DNA from: Algoriphagus sp. PAP.12
GTDB taxonomy: Bacteria > Bacteroidota > Bacteroidia > Cytophagales > Cyclobacteriaceae
Assembly (NCBI RefSeq): GCF_026652115.1
Contig: NZ_JAPPSQ010000001.1
Location: 124,001 to 188,000, forward strand
DNA length: 64,000 bases
Reading direction: 5' to 3'
The position numbers and the translations under genes were made by a program. Shown here piece after piece: positions 37,965-46,566 of this stretch (its first letter is position 1; every line of letters begins with the position of its first letter). The notes under the pieces were generated by a model. It made no database searches, had not been told where the DNA came from, and was given only the letters and a program-made list of their open reading frames with translations.

Positions 37965-39482
37965 TCAGTCTCCCAAAGCACCAATCTGCCAACGCTCAAT
38001 TTCTGATTTTGTATGCTCCCTTTTCATGATTTCTTCAATTTGGGAGACAATTTCAGGGTTAGTTGCAGCGACATCATTTTCTTCTTGAGGATCCACTGAA
38101 AGATCGTATAGTTCTGTCTTGATTTCGCCTTTGTTTAGATGCTGACGAACAGCTTTCCATTTGCCCATTCTCACTGCCTGCTGACCATCGTATTCAGGGA
38201 ATTCCCAATACAAGAAATCATGCTCTTCCTGTTCTTTGCCCATAATTGCTGAAAGGAAGCTTTTTCCATCCGTCTTTGGAGGCTCCACCCCGATCAATTC
38301 GCAGATCGTAGGAAGAATATCGTAAAAAGCTGAAATGTGATCCGAACTTGTTCCAGCCTCAATTTTACCTGGCCAGTTGACCAACATTGGAACTCGGATT
38401 CCCCCCTCGTAAACAAAGCCTTTAGTATGACCATAGCCATTGGTAAAAGGCTGAGAGCTGTTGAAATAATCAAAATCAACTCCACCAGTATAGGATGGAC
38501 CGTTATCGCTGGTAACTATGATCATGGTATTATCAGAAAGCCCTAACTCTTCCAACTTGGCACGGACTTCTCCAATTTGCTGGTCCAACAAATCTATCAT
38601 TGCCGCATAGGTAGCTCTTGGGTATCGGGTTGGGAAATATCCTCTTTTACCATCGTAATATTCTTCCTCACCTATTTTTTTACGGTATTTCTCCACATAC
38701 TCCGAAGGAACTTGCAATGGTAAATGCGGCAATGGAGAGGCATAATACAAGAAGAAAGGTGTATCCTTATTTTCCTCAATAAAAGCCAATGCTTTTTCCT
38801 GCATCAAAGCCGGAGCATATTCTTGTTGCTCATATTTAGCATATGAAACTGGATCATTTGGATCTGCTAAAGAATCTATTTTAGTCCCTGGCACAATCAG
38901 CTCGTTATTCAATGGGATTTTGGTCTCGTTTTCCCACATATGAGGGGGATAAAGATTATGAGCTTGACGCTGACAATTATAGCCGTAGAAATAGTCAAAG
39001 CCCATTTTCGTAGGAATACTCTCAGTCAAAGGAGCTCCCAAACCCCATTTACCTACGATTCCTGTTTTGTATCCATTTCTCTGTAAAATCTTGGCCAAAG
39101 TCTCGGTATCTGATGGCAGCGGTCTTTGCCCCTCTAAATTCGGATCAGCAGCAGCTTTGGCATAATCCCAAACTTCACCTCTTTCTCTCCACTCATCATT
39201 TCCTCTCACATAGGCATGCCCGGAATGCAGTCCAGTCAGCAACATGCATCTTGCCGGAGCACAAACAGGAGCCGCAGAATAGTGATTGGTAAAAACCTTT
39301 CCACTTGCCGCCAAGGCGTCCATCGCTGGTGTTTCGATGATCTTTTGACCATTAAAACCTACTTCTCCATAACCCAAATCATCGGCCAGAATCAACACTA
39401 TATTGGGTTTTTGAGGTTCTTTCTCTGCGGGAGAACAGGAAAAATAGAAGGCGATGAGAGATAGATAAAGGAGTTTTTTCAT
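37965..39482 (-). CDS. Arylsulfatase, lipoprotein, Cys type
   Basis: A 505-residue sulfatase. An N-terminal lipobox-like YFSC (Cys 16) points to a lipoprotein. Metal-binding D34-D35 lie in ILADDLGYG. The formylglycine site is C74 in C-A-P-A-R, so it needs a formylglycine-generating enzyme; none is visible in this window. Further family segments are GKWGLGAP, SDNGPSYTGG and the C-terminal LYDLSVDPQEENDVA. Likely substrates are sulfated algal or animal glycans, which would suit a marine or aquatic host. It reads toward the serine hydrolase gene, with stops directly adjacent. Confidence 0.93.
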   Translation of the reverse strand: MKKLLYLSLIAFYFSCSPAEKEPQKPNIVLILADDLGYGEVGFNGQKIIETPAMDALAASGKVFTNHYSAAPVCAPARCMLLTGLHSGHAYVRGNDEWRERGEVWDYAKAAADPNLEGQRPLPSDTETLAKILQRNGYKTGIVGKWGLGAPLTESIPTKMGFDYFYGYNCQRQAHNLYPPHMWENETKIPLNNELIVPGTKIDSLADPNDPVSYAKYEQQEYAPALMQEKALAFIEENKDTPFFLYYASPLPHLPLQVPSEYVEKYRKKIGEEEYYDGKRGYFPTRYPRATYAAMIDLLDQQIGEVRAKLEELGLSDNTMIIVTSDNGPSYTGGVDFDYFNSSQPFTNGYGHTKGFVYEGGIRVPMLVNWPGKIEAGTSSDHISAFYDILPTICELIGVEPPKTDGKSFLSAIMGKEQEEHDFLYWEFPEYDGQQAVRMGKWKAVRQHLNKGEIKTELYDLSVDPQEENDVAATNPEIVSQIEEIMKREHTKSEIERWQIGALGD

Positions 39483-39484
39483 AT

Positions 39485-40030
39485 TTAGGTCTTTTGACCA
39501 AAAATAGTCTTTTGAATGTGATTGACAGAATCTTTTAATCTTTTTTCCCTCGAACCAGAAATTTTATACCAAGGAAAGCCACTTTCAATCGCCAGTTTTT
39601 CATACCAATCCAAAAAGAATTGACGCATCTCCAGCTCAGGATATTCCCGCTGAGGATCAGGCGCCCAAGGCAAATCCACATCGGTCAGTAAGATCAAATC
39701 ATATGTCCTTTTTTGGATTTCCTCAAGGACCCAAGGATCTACTTTTTCAAACCGATATTGGGACCAAACTTGAATCACACGAAGGTCGGTATCACAAAAA
39801 AGCAACCGCTCGGACTCCAAAGTCTGCTGATCTTCCAAAGCCATTTGCCCTTTCCCTATTTCTACCAAATCCTCATACACATAAGGTCGAGCTATCTCCT
39901 CCAAATATTCACGGGCATATTCCTCTACCCAGGGCTCTTTGAAGTGATTGCTCAAATCCTCAGCAAGTGTACTCTTCCCCGTGGATTCAGGACCTAAAAT
40001 GAGAACTTTATGAATTGGAGGCATGAGCAT
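39485..40030 (-). CDS. NadR-like AAA ATPase / nicotinamide riboside kinase
   Basis: A 181-residue P-loop protein equal to the kinase half of NadR, without the adenylyltransferase or DNA-binding parts. The Walker A motif is GPESTGKSTL (about 13-22), followed by EYAREYLE, FCDTDLRVI and LLTDVDLPWAPDP, all typical of the ribosylnicotinamide kinase domain. It should phosphorylate nicotinamide riboside to NMN. It overlaps the end of pnuC by about 20 bp, so uptake and trapping by phosphorylation are coupled. Two ATG codons two residues apart (40030, 40024) are possible. It ends 2 bp before the sulfatase start on the same strand. Confidence 0.88.
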   Translation of the reverse strand: MLMPPIHKVLILGPESTGKSTLAEDLSNHFKEPWVEEYAREYLEEIARPYVYEDLVEIGKGQMALEDQQTLESERLLFCDTDLRVIQVWSQYRFEKVDPWVLEEIQKRTYDLILLTDVDLPWAPDPQREYPELEMRQFFLDWYEKLAIESGFPWYKISGSREKRLKDSVNHIQKTIFGQKT

Positions 40031-40628
40031 TGGCTGATTTGATCCAGGCGAGCAATCCTAAAATTGCCAAAATTGTAAAGACCACGAATTGGAATGAGGT
40101 AAGTATCAATCCTTTGTAAAAATAAAGCGGAATGGAAACAAAATCTGTCAATAACCAGAAATACCAGTTTTCCACTTTCTTTTTGGCCATCAGCCACATG
40201 CCGACAAATGCCGAGGAAGTCGTAAAAGAATCCCAATAGGGAACATCAGAATCTGTGAAATTGGACAGGACTGTCGATAAAACAACATAGGAGCCAGCAA
40301 ATAACAAAAGAGAGGTAATCCAACCTTTCGAGCTCAGCCAGGTGGTTGGCAAAAGCGCCTCATTTTCCTTCGGGTGAGTCCAAGCATACCAACCGTAAAT
40401 AGACATGCTAAAGTAATAGGCATTGATGCCCATATCCGCATACAACTTGAATTGGAAGCAAATCCAAACATATATCAAAGTCGAAACAATCCCAGTCGGA
40501 TAAACCCAAATATGCTCTTTCATGGAATAAAACACAGAGGCAATCCCCAAAAAGGCAGCGATAGCCTCCAGCCAAGTCATGGCGGCAATCCCTTCTCTGA
40601 GTCCATCCAATAGGAAGTTGATATCCAT
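40008..40628 (-). CDS. pnuC: PnuC family nicotinamide riboside transporter
   Basis: A 206-residue membrane protein with six or seven helices. The conserved core includes WLEAIAAFLGIASVFYSMKEHIWVYPTG-type sequence near the N-terminus and a Tyr/Trp-rich segment YYFSMSIYGWYAW that lines the substrate channel in the family. I placed the start at the ATG at 40628; an upstream GTG (40700) would add 24 residues without a family match. No TPP-riboswitch-like leader is visible upstream. With the NadR-like kinase next door, nicotinamide riboside is more likely than thiamine as substrate. Confidence 0.88.
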   Translation of the reverse strand: MDINFLLDGLREGIAAMTWLEAIAAFLGIASVFYSMKEHIWVYPTGIVSTLIYVWICFQFKLYADMGINAYYFSMSIYGWYAWTHPKENEALLPTTWLSSKGWITSLLLFAGSYVVLSTVLSNFTDSDVPYWDSFTTSSAFVGMWLMAKKKVENWYFWLLTDFVSIPLYFYKGLILTSFQFVVFTILAILGLLAWIKSANAHASNS

Positions 40629-40882
40629 GATGCGAAGAAAGGGATAATTGTTGAAAATTTCGAAAGTTAAAAGTTGGAAGGATATATCAGGTGAATTCAC
40701 TTTTAGATCCTTGAAGCCAACTTATGAATTCTGTTTCTCTTCCAAAGCTTGCCATTGATTTTTATACCCTACCTTTTGACATAGGGCATCGGACTTTGTA
40801 CTTGGTACATGGTGCTTAAGACTACCGAACGACAATTCACGACAAGTCGCAAACTTTCCGTGGACTTCTAGGGTTAGATTCT

Positions 40883-40890
40883 TAACTTTG
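40883..40890 (+). promoter_or_regulatory. Bacteroidota-type -7 promoter element before uvrA
   Basis: TAACTTTG is an exact match to the TAnnTTTG -7 consensus and ends 6 bp before the ATG at 40897. Transcription would then begin almost at the start codon, giving a nearly leaderless message. A clear -33 TTG box was not found. Confidence 0.45.
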
Positions 40891-40896
40891 CCAGCT

Positions 40897-43710
40897 ATGA
40901 CTTTGAGCACTTTATCTGCAAAAACAGACCTCGACTCTCTCGATCCCAAAAATTTTATCATCATCAAAAATGCAAGGGTAAACAATCTGAAAAATCTCAG
41001 CGTTGCCATCCCAAGAAATCAATTTGTGGTGGTAACTGGACTTTCAGGCTCTGGAAAATCTTCCTTGGCTTTTGATACGCTTTTTGCCGAAGGCCAAAGA
41101 ATGTATGTGGAAAGCTTGAGTTCCTATGCCCGCCAGTTTTTGGGCAGAATGGAAAAACCAGAGGTTGAATACATCAAAGGCGTAGCTCCTGCCATCGCGA
41201 TTCAGCAACAAGTCAACACCAAGAACCCACGATCTACTGTGGGTACCACCACCGAGATTTACGATTATTTGAAGCTGCTTTTTGCCCGAGTGGGAAGAAC
41301 CATCTCTCCTGTTTCAGGCAAAGAGGTCAAGCATCATACTGTTTCAGATATTGTCGATTACATTCTTTCTTTTGAAGAGGGCTCCAAAGTCATGATTTCA
41401 TGCCCACTTCAAGTAGAAAGAGGGAGAAAAATCAATCAGGAACTGGAGCTGCTTTTGCAAAAAGGCTATACGCGGATTTTGATTGATGGAGAAGCTTTCT
41501 TTGTAGAAGAGCTACTGGAAGAAAAGAAAATACCAAAAGGGAAATACGAAGTATTAATCGATCGAGCTTCTGTCAGAAAAGATGATGAAGATAACCAATT
41601 CCGCATAGCTGATTCGGTTCAAACCGCTCTTTTCGAAGGACATGGAGATTGTACCATCACCATCCCGGGACAGGAAACAAAAGGATTTTCCGACCGATTC
41701 GAGTTGGACGGAATGACTTTCGAACTTCCTTCGGTCAACTTTTTCTCATTCAACAATCCATATGGAGCTTGCAAAAGATGTGAAGGGTTTGGGAATGTTT
41801 TAGGAATCGATCCGGACCTGGTCATTCCAAATAAAGAATTGTCGATTTACGAAGGAGCAATCGCACCTTGGCGCGGAGAATCTTCTAGATCATGGCTTGA
41901 GCCTTTGTTGAAAAAGGGAATTGAATTCGACTTTCCAATTCATAGAGCTTACGAAGATTTGACAGAAAAAGAACAAGAGCTTCTTTGGACAGGAAATAAG
42001 TATTTCAAAGGCTTAAACGCCTTTTTCAAGGATTTGGAAACCAAAACTCATAAAATCCAGTATCGTGTAATGCTTTCCAGATTCCGGGGAAGAACCACTT
42101 GTCCAGAATGTCGGGGTACGCGCTTGAGAAAAGACGCTTCATATGTCAAAATCAAAGAAAAGTCCATTACGGATATTGTCTTGATGCCGATCGATGAGGC
42201 ATTGGTTTTTTTCTCCAAACTTAATCTCGAAGAGCATGAGGCCAAAGTAGCCAACAGGCTTTTGAAAGAAATCACTAGCCGATTGGAATTTATGGATCAG
42301 GTTGGACTGGGATATTTGACCTTAAACCGATTGACCTCGACCCTTTCTGGAGGAGAATATCAGCGAATCAAATTGGCAACGAACTTGGGTTCTGCCTTGG
42401 TTGGGTCCATGTACATTTTGGATGAACCGAGTATCGGTTTGCATCCGAGGGACACAGATCGATTGGTCGGAGTTTTGAAAACTTTGAAGGACCTCGGAAA
42501 TACCGTAATCGTAGTCGAGCATGAAGAAAAAGTCATGCGATCTGCTGATCAGATTATTGACATTGGTCCGGATGCGGGAGTCCATGGCGGTGAACTGCTA
42601 TTTCAAGGAAGCATCGATGATTTGATTGCTTCAGGACAAACACATACGGCAAAATATCTGAGAGGTGAAGAGCATATTTTCCAGAAAAATGGGAATAGGA
42701 AGTGGAAGGACAGTATCACAGTTAAAGGCGCCAAGGAAAACAACCTGAAGAACCTGACTGTCCAATTCCCATTAAATACCTTGACTGTTGTCACAGGGGT
42801 TTCCGGCTCAGGAAAATCAACTTTGATCAAAAAGATTCTCTACCCGGCATTGGGAAAAATGCTCGGAACGGTCATTGACGAAAGTGGGAAATATGACAAG
42901 ATCGAAGGAGATTACAAGCAGATCACTCAAGTAGAGTTTGTAGATCAAAACCCGATCGGAAAATCTTCTCGCTCCAATCCGGTAACCTATGTAAAGGCTT
43001 ATGATGCAATCCGAACCTTATTCTCTGACCAGCCACTTTCCAAGCAGAGAGGATACAAACCTGCATTTTTCTCTTTCAACGTAGACGGCGGAAGATGCGA
43101 AGCCTGTGCAGGAGAAGGAACGACGACTGTTGAGATGCAGTTTATGGCGGATATCCACCTAACCTGCGAATCCTGCAAAGGCAAGCGATTCAAAAATGAG
43201 ATTCTGGATGTCAAATACAAGGATAAGGACATTTCGGATGTTCTTGCGATGAGTATTGATGAGGCCATGGAGTTTTTTCAGGGAAAAAATCAGATCATCA
43301 ATCGTCTGGCCCCTCTTCAAGAAGTTGGTTTGGGATATATCGGCATGGGTCAAAGCTCCAACACTTTGTCTGGCGGAGAAGCTCAACGGGTAAAACTCGC
43401 CTCTTTTTTAGGAAAAGGAGGAACCAAGTCCACCGATCATGTTCTCTTTATTTTCGATGAACCGACGACCGGACTTCACTTTCATGATATCAGCAAGCTC
43501 CTTCATAGTATCAATGCTTTGATAGATCAGGGACATTCTGTAATCATCATCGAGCACAATACCGAAGTGATCAAGTCCGCTGACTGGGTGATTGACTTGG
43601 GACCGGAAGGTGGAAATAAAGGAGGCCAATTAACTTTTGCCGGGACTCCAGAAGATTTGGCAAAAGAGGAAAATAACTTTACAGGAATGTATTTGAGGGA
43701 GAGTTTTTAA
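40897..43710 (+). CDS. uvrA: Excinuclease ABC subunit A, first paralogue
   Basis: A 937-residue UvrA with two ABC ATPase halves: Walker A GLSGSGKSS near 48 and GVSGSGKST near 635, signature motifs LSGGEYQR near 482 and LSGGEAQR near 824. It recognises distorted DNA and loads UvrB in nucleotide excision repair. The C-terminal zinc module is complete (CEAC and CESC near 735-765). In the first zinc module only the second Cys pair (CKRC) is present. The ATG at 40897 is preferred to a TTG three codons upstream that lies inside the promoter element. A second uvrA lies 8.7 kb downstream; which one is the main repair protein is unclear. Confidence 0.93.
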   Translation: MTLSTLSAKTDLDSLDPKNFIIIKNARVNNLKNLSVAIPRNQFVVVTGLSGSGKSSLAFDTLFAEGQRMYVESLSSYARQFLGRMEKPEVEYIKGVAPAIAIQQQVNTKNPRSTVGTTTEIYDYLKLLFARVGRTISPVSGKEVKHHTVSDIVDYILSFEEGSKVMISCPLQVERGRKINQELELLLQKGYTRILIDGEAFFVEELLEEKKIPKGKYEVLIDRASVRKDDEDNQFRIADSVQTALFEGHGDCTITIPGQETKGFSDRFELDGMTFELPSVNFFSFNNPYGACKRCEGFGNVLGIDPDLVIPNKELSIYEGAIAPWRGESSRSWLEPLLKKGIEFDFPIHRAYEDLTEKEQELLWTGNKYFKGLNAFFKDLETKTHKIQYRVMLSRFRGRTTCPECRGTRLRKDASYVKIKEKSITDIVLMPIDEALVFFSKLNLEEHEAKVANRLLKEITSRLEFMDQVGLGYLTLNRLTSTLSGGEYQRIKLATNLGSALVGSMYILDEPSIGLHPRDTDRLVGVLKTLKDLGNTVIVVEHEEKVMRSADQIIDIGPDAGVHGGELLFQGSIDDLIASGQTHTAKYLRGEEHIFQKNGNRKWKDSITVKGAKENNLKNLTVQFPLNTLTVVTGVSGSGKSTLIKKILYPALGKMLGTVIDESGKYDKIEGDYKQITQVEFVDQNPIGKSSRSNPVTYVKAYDAIRTLFSDQPLSKQRGYKPAFFSFNVDGGRCEACAGEGTTTVEMQFMADIHLTCESCKGKRFKNEILDVKYKDKDISDVLAMSIDEAMEFFQGKNQIINRLAPLQEVGLGYIGMGQSSNTLSGGEAQRVKLASFLGKGGTKSTDHVLFIFDEPTTGLHFHDISKLLHSINALIDQGHSVIIIEHNTEVIKSADWVIDLGPEGGNKGGQLTFAGTPEDLAKEENNFTGMYLRESF

Positions 43711-43734
43711 TAAAACCAAAGGGCTATTCTCTTC

Positions 43735-43787
43735 AAATACCATGAAAATCGAAAATCTTAGCTTCGATTTTCATGGTATTTTTGTTT
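43735..43787 (+). terminator. Rho-independent terminator after uvrA paralogue 1
   Basis: Perfect 19-bp arms (43735-43753 and 43763-43781) enclose a 9-base loop and run into TTTTTGTTT. It begins 24 bp after the stop. Confidence 0.92.
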
Positions 43788-43884
43788 AAAGTCATTTTTC
43801 TATCAAGCAATTGATGCTTTTCCACCTTCGGTTTTCTCACTTTCCTTTTTCCAGTTAAATTCGGCATCGAACGAATCAAACACT

Positions 43885-46416
43885 ATGAGAAAAACTTTAC
43901 TCCTTTCCCTCTTACTCTGTTTGGGAATTAGCTTTGCGCAAGCGCAAATCCAGACCCCTGAACAGTTTCTAGGCTATAAGCCCGGTGACAGATTCACCCC
44001 GCATCACCGGATGGTGGACTATTTTGAACATGTCGCCGCCAACAACCCGAATGTAAAATTGATCCAATACGGAGAAACCAATGAAAAGCGTCCCCTGATC
44101 ATTGCAATTCTTTCAAGTGCCGAAAACATGGCAAATCTGGAGCAAATCCGTACTGACAACCTAAAAAGAGCTGGCTTGATGGATGGAACTCCAAGCACTT
44201 CCATTCCAATCAACTGGATGTCTTTCAATGTGCATGGAAATGAATCAGTAGGAATGGAAGCTGCCATTTCTTCATTCCACACCTTGGCAGATCCGACTAA
44301 TTCAACTTCTCAGGAATGGTTGAAGAATCAGGTGGTGATCATTGATCCAGCTATCAACCCTGATGGTAGAGACCGATACGCTATGTGGTACAACCAAAAA
44401 ATGAATACTACGCTTCAGCCGGATCTTCAGTCTATGGAGCATAGCGAACCTTGGCCAGGTGGAAGAGCAAACCACTACCTTTTTGACTTGAATAGAGACT
44501 GGGCTTGGCAGGTACAGGTGGAATCTCAAGCGAGATTGAAAATGTACCAGCAGTGGATGCCTCAGCTACACTTGGATTTCCACGAGCAGGGCATCAACAA
44601 TCCATTCTACATGGCACCGGCGGCTGAGCCTTTACATGAGCAATTGACTGCTTGGCAGCATGAGTTCCAAGATATTTTCGGGAAAAACACTGCGAAATAC
44701 TTCGATGAAATGGGCCGTTTTTATTTCACCAAAGAGCGATTTGACTTGCTATATCCTTCTTATGGTGACACTTACCCAATGTACAATGGTGCAATCGGGA
44801 TGACTATCGAGCAAGGTGGTGGCGGACAAGCCGGAATCGGTGGATTCAATGCTGTTGGAGACACTGTCACTTTGAGCTATAGAATCGAAGGGCATTATAC
44901 CGCCGCGATGTCAGCTACTGAAATGACCAGCGCCCATGCAGATAAATTATTGGCAGAGTTTGCCAAATACTATGATGAAAACTCCTCCAATCCGAAAGGA
45001 CAATACAAGAGCTTTGTCATCAAAGGAGAAAGCAACCCGGCTCAGGTAGCCAAATTGTTGGAGCTTTTGGATAAAAATGGAATCTTGTATGGAAAGGCAG
45101 GAAGCAAATCCGGCTTGAAAGGATTCGCTTACCAAACAGGAAAATCCGGTTCATTCTCCACTTCAGATGAAGATGTGGTTATTTCGGCTTACCAACCAAA
45201 ATCTGTTTTGGCACAAGTTTTCTTCGAGCCAAATCCTCAATTGAATGACAGTATCACTTACGATATTACCAGCTGGTCACTTCCTTATGCCTATGGTGTA
45301 GAAGCTTATGCCTTGGAAAGCAGACTAGATCCTGCAGGAGCCTACGAAAGCCCTGAATTCACTCCAAATTCAGTTGGAAAAACTCCGGTTGCTTACATAG
45401 CTGATTGGCAGGGAACTAGAGCCGCTGCATTCTTAGCCAGCCTATTCAACGAAGGAATCAGAGTAAAATACCCTGAATTCCCATTCAAAACTGAAGGAAA
45501 AAGCTTCCCCGCCGGGACACTTTTGATCACCAAAGGAGACAATAAATACATCGCTGATTTTGATAAAAAAGTCACAGATGCTGCCAATAAATTCGGAATC
45601 GAATTGGCTACCACAATGACTGGATACATGGAGGAAGGCAAAGACTTTGGCTCTCCAAACATCCGTGAAATCAAAGCTCCAAAAGTGGCTCTAATCGGTG
45701 GACAGGGAACTTCCTCTCTTGGCTTTGGAGAAGTATGGCATTTCTTCGAGCAAGAATTGAACTACCCGCTTTCCAACTTGGAAATGGACAATATTGGGCG
45801 ATATGATCTAAGCAAATACGATGTGATCATCATCCCAGCTACCTGGGGCGGTGGTTTGAGTAAGCCTGCTTTGGACAAAGTGATGGATTGGGTCAAAGCT
45901 GGAGGCAAATTGATAGCAATAGACGGAGCTTTGAATCTTTTCGCAAACAAAGAAGGCTTTGCTTTGAAGACTTTCGATTCTGATGAGGAGAAAAAAGCAG
46001 CTGAGAAAGAATCTGAAGAAATCGCAAAAGCTGAAAGATTAGAACCTTATCAAGAAGGTGAAAGATTAGCTATTTCGGGCGGTACAGAAGGATCCATCTA
46101 TCAGGTAGATATGGATGTGACTCATCCATTGGGATACGGAACAGGTGGTAAATACTACACCTTGAAAAACAGCTCCAGTCATTATGCATATATGGATAAT
46201 GGTGGTAATGCCGGTAAAATCCTTTCCAATGATTCCTATAGAACTGGCTATATCGGCTACAAAATCAAGTCAAAAATGGGAGGAACTTTGGCTATCGGAT
46301 CTGAAAGACAAGGCAGAGGAAATATCATTTACTTTGTGGACAATCCAATTTTCCGAGGTTTCTGGGAATCTGGAAAATTGGTTCTGAGCAATGCCATATT
46401 TATGGTTGGTCAGTAA
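43885..46416 (+). CDS. Exported M14 family zinc carboxypeptidase with C-terminal amidotransferase-like domain
   Basis: An 843-residue secreted protein with signal peptide cleaved near AQAQI (about residue 20). The N-terminal half is an M14 carboxypeptidase: zinc ligands in VHGNESVGME and LDFHEQGINNP, substrate-binding NPDGRDR and DLNRDWAW segments, and catalytic Glu in MTIEQGGGG. The last 250 residues begin APKVALIGGQGTSS and contain YDVIIIPATWGG and WVKAGGKLIAIDGA. That resembles a class-I glutamine amidotransferase fold used as a binding module, with no obvious catalytic Cys. It is probably a scavenging enzyme for peptides or peptidoglycan stems. Terminators lie on both sides, so it is transcribed alone. 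A loose -7 match (TAAATTCG, 43856-43863) precedes it. Confidence 0.9.
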   Translation: MRKTLLLSLLLCLGISFAQAQIQTPEQFLGYKPGDRFTPHHRMVDYFEHVAANNPNVKLIQYGETNEKRPLIIAILSSAENMANLEQIRTDNLKRAGLMDGTPSTSIPINWMSFNVHGNESVGMEAAISSFHTLADPTNSTSQEWLKNQVVIIDPAINPDGRDRYAMWYNQKMNTTLQPDLQSMEHSEPWPGGRANHYLFDLNRDWAWQVQVESQARLKMYQQWMPQLHLDFHEQGINNPFYMAPAAEPLHEQLTAWQHEFQDIFGKNTAKYFDEMGRFYFTKERFDLLYPSYGDTYPMYNGAIGMTIEQGGGGQAGIGGFNAVGDTVTLSYRIEGHYTAAMSATEMTSAHADKLLAEFAKYYDENSSNPKGQYKSFVIKGESNPAQVAKLLELLDKNGILYGKAGSKSGLKGFAYQTGKSGSFSTSDEDVVISAYQPKSVLAQVFFEPNPQLNDSITYDITSWSLPYAYGVEAYALESRLDPAGAYESPEFTPNSVGKTPVAYIADWQGTRAAAFLASLFNEGIRVKYPEFPFKTEGKSFPAGTLLITKGDNKYIADFDKKVTDAANKFGIELATTMTGYMEEGKDFGSPNIREIKAPKVALIGGQGTSSLGFGEVWHFFEQELNYPLSNLEMDNIGRYDLSKYDVIIIPATWGGGLSKPALDKVMDWVKAGGKLIAIDGALNLFANKEGFALKTFDSDEEKKAAEKESEEIAKAERLEPYQEGERLAISGGTEGSIYQVDMDVTHPLGYGTGGKYYTLKNSSSHYAYMDNGGNAGKILSNDSYRTGYIGYKIKSKMGGTLAIGSERQGRGNIIYFVDNPIFRGFWESGKLVLSNAIFMVGQ

Positions 46417-46437
46417 ACTGATCGAAAACTCAAAAGG

Positions 46438-46469
46438 AAGCCGATTGCAGTAATGTGATCGGCTTTTTT
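46438..46469 (+). terminator. Rho-independent terminator after M14 carboxypeptidase gene
   Basis: AAGCCGAT (46438-46445) pairs with ATCGGCTT (46458-46465) and is followed by a six-T run, 21 bp after the stop codon. Confidence 0.85.
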
Positions 46470-46566
46470 ATTTCAAAACTTACCGAAAATCATTTTACTC
46501 TGTTGATTATCAATTTCTTTTTCTATTTTTTCTAATTGAAACAATAACCCTAAAATCAAACCATTC

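Noticed and set aside
27859..39482. Canonical polysaccharide utilisation locus
   Set aside because: No SusC-like TonB receptor or SusD-like lipoprotein is present in the stretch.
40629..40896. TPP riboswitch upstream of pnuC
   Set aside because: No conserved thi-box sequence or matching stems could be seen, and the neighbouring kinase favours nicotinamide riboside.
40722..41009. 95-residue minus-strand open frame across the uvrA start
   Set aside because: It overlaps the uvrA promoter and the well-supported uvrA N-terminus and has no recognisable features.
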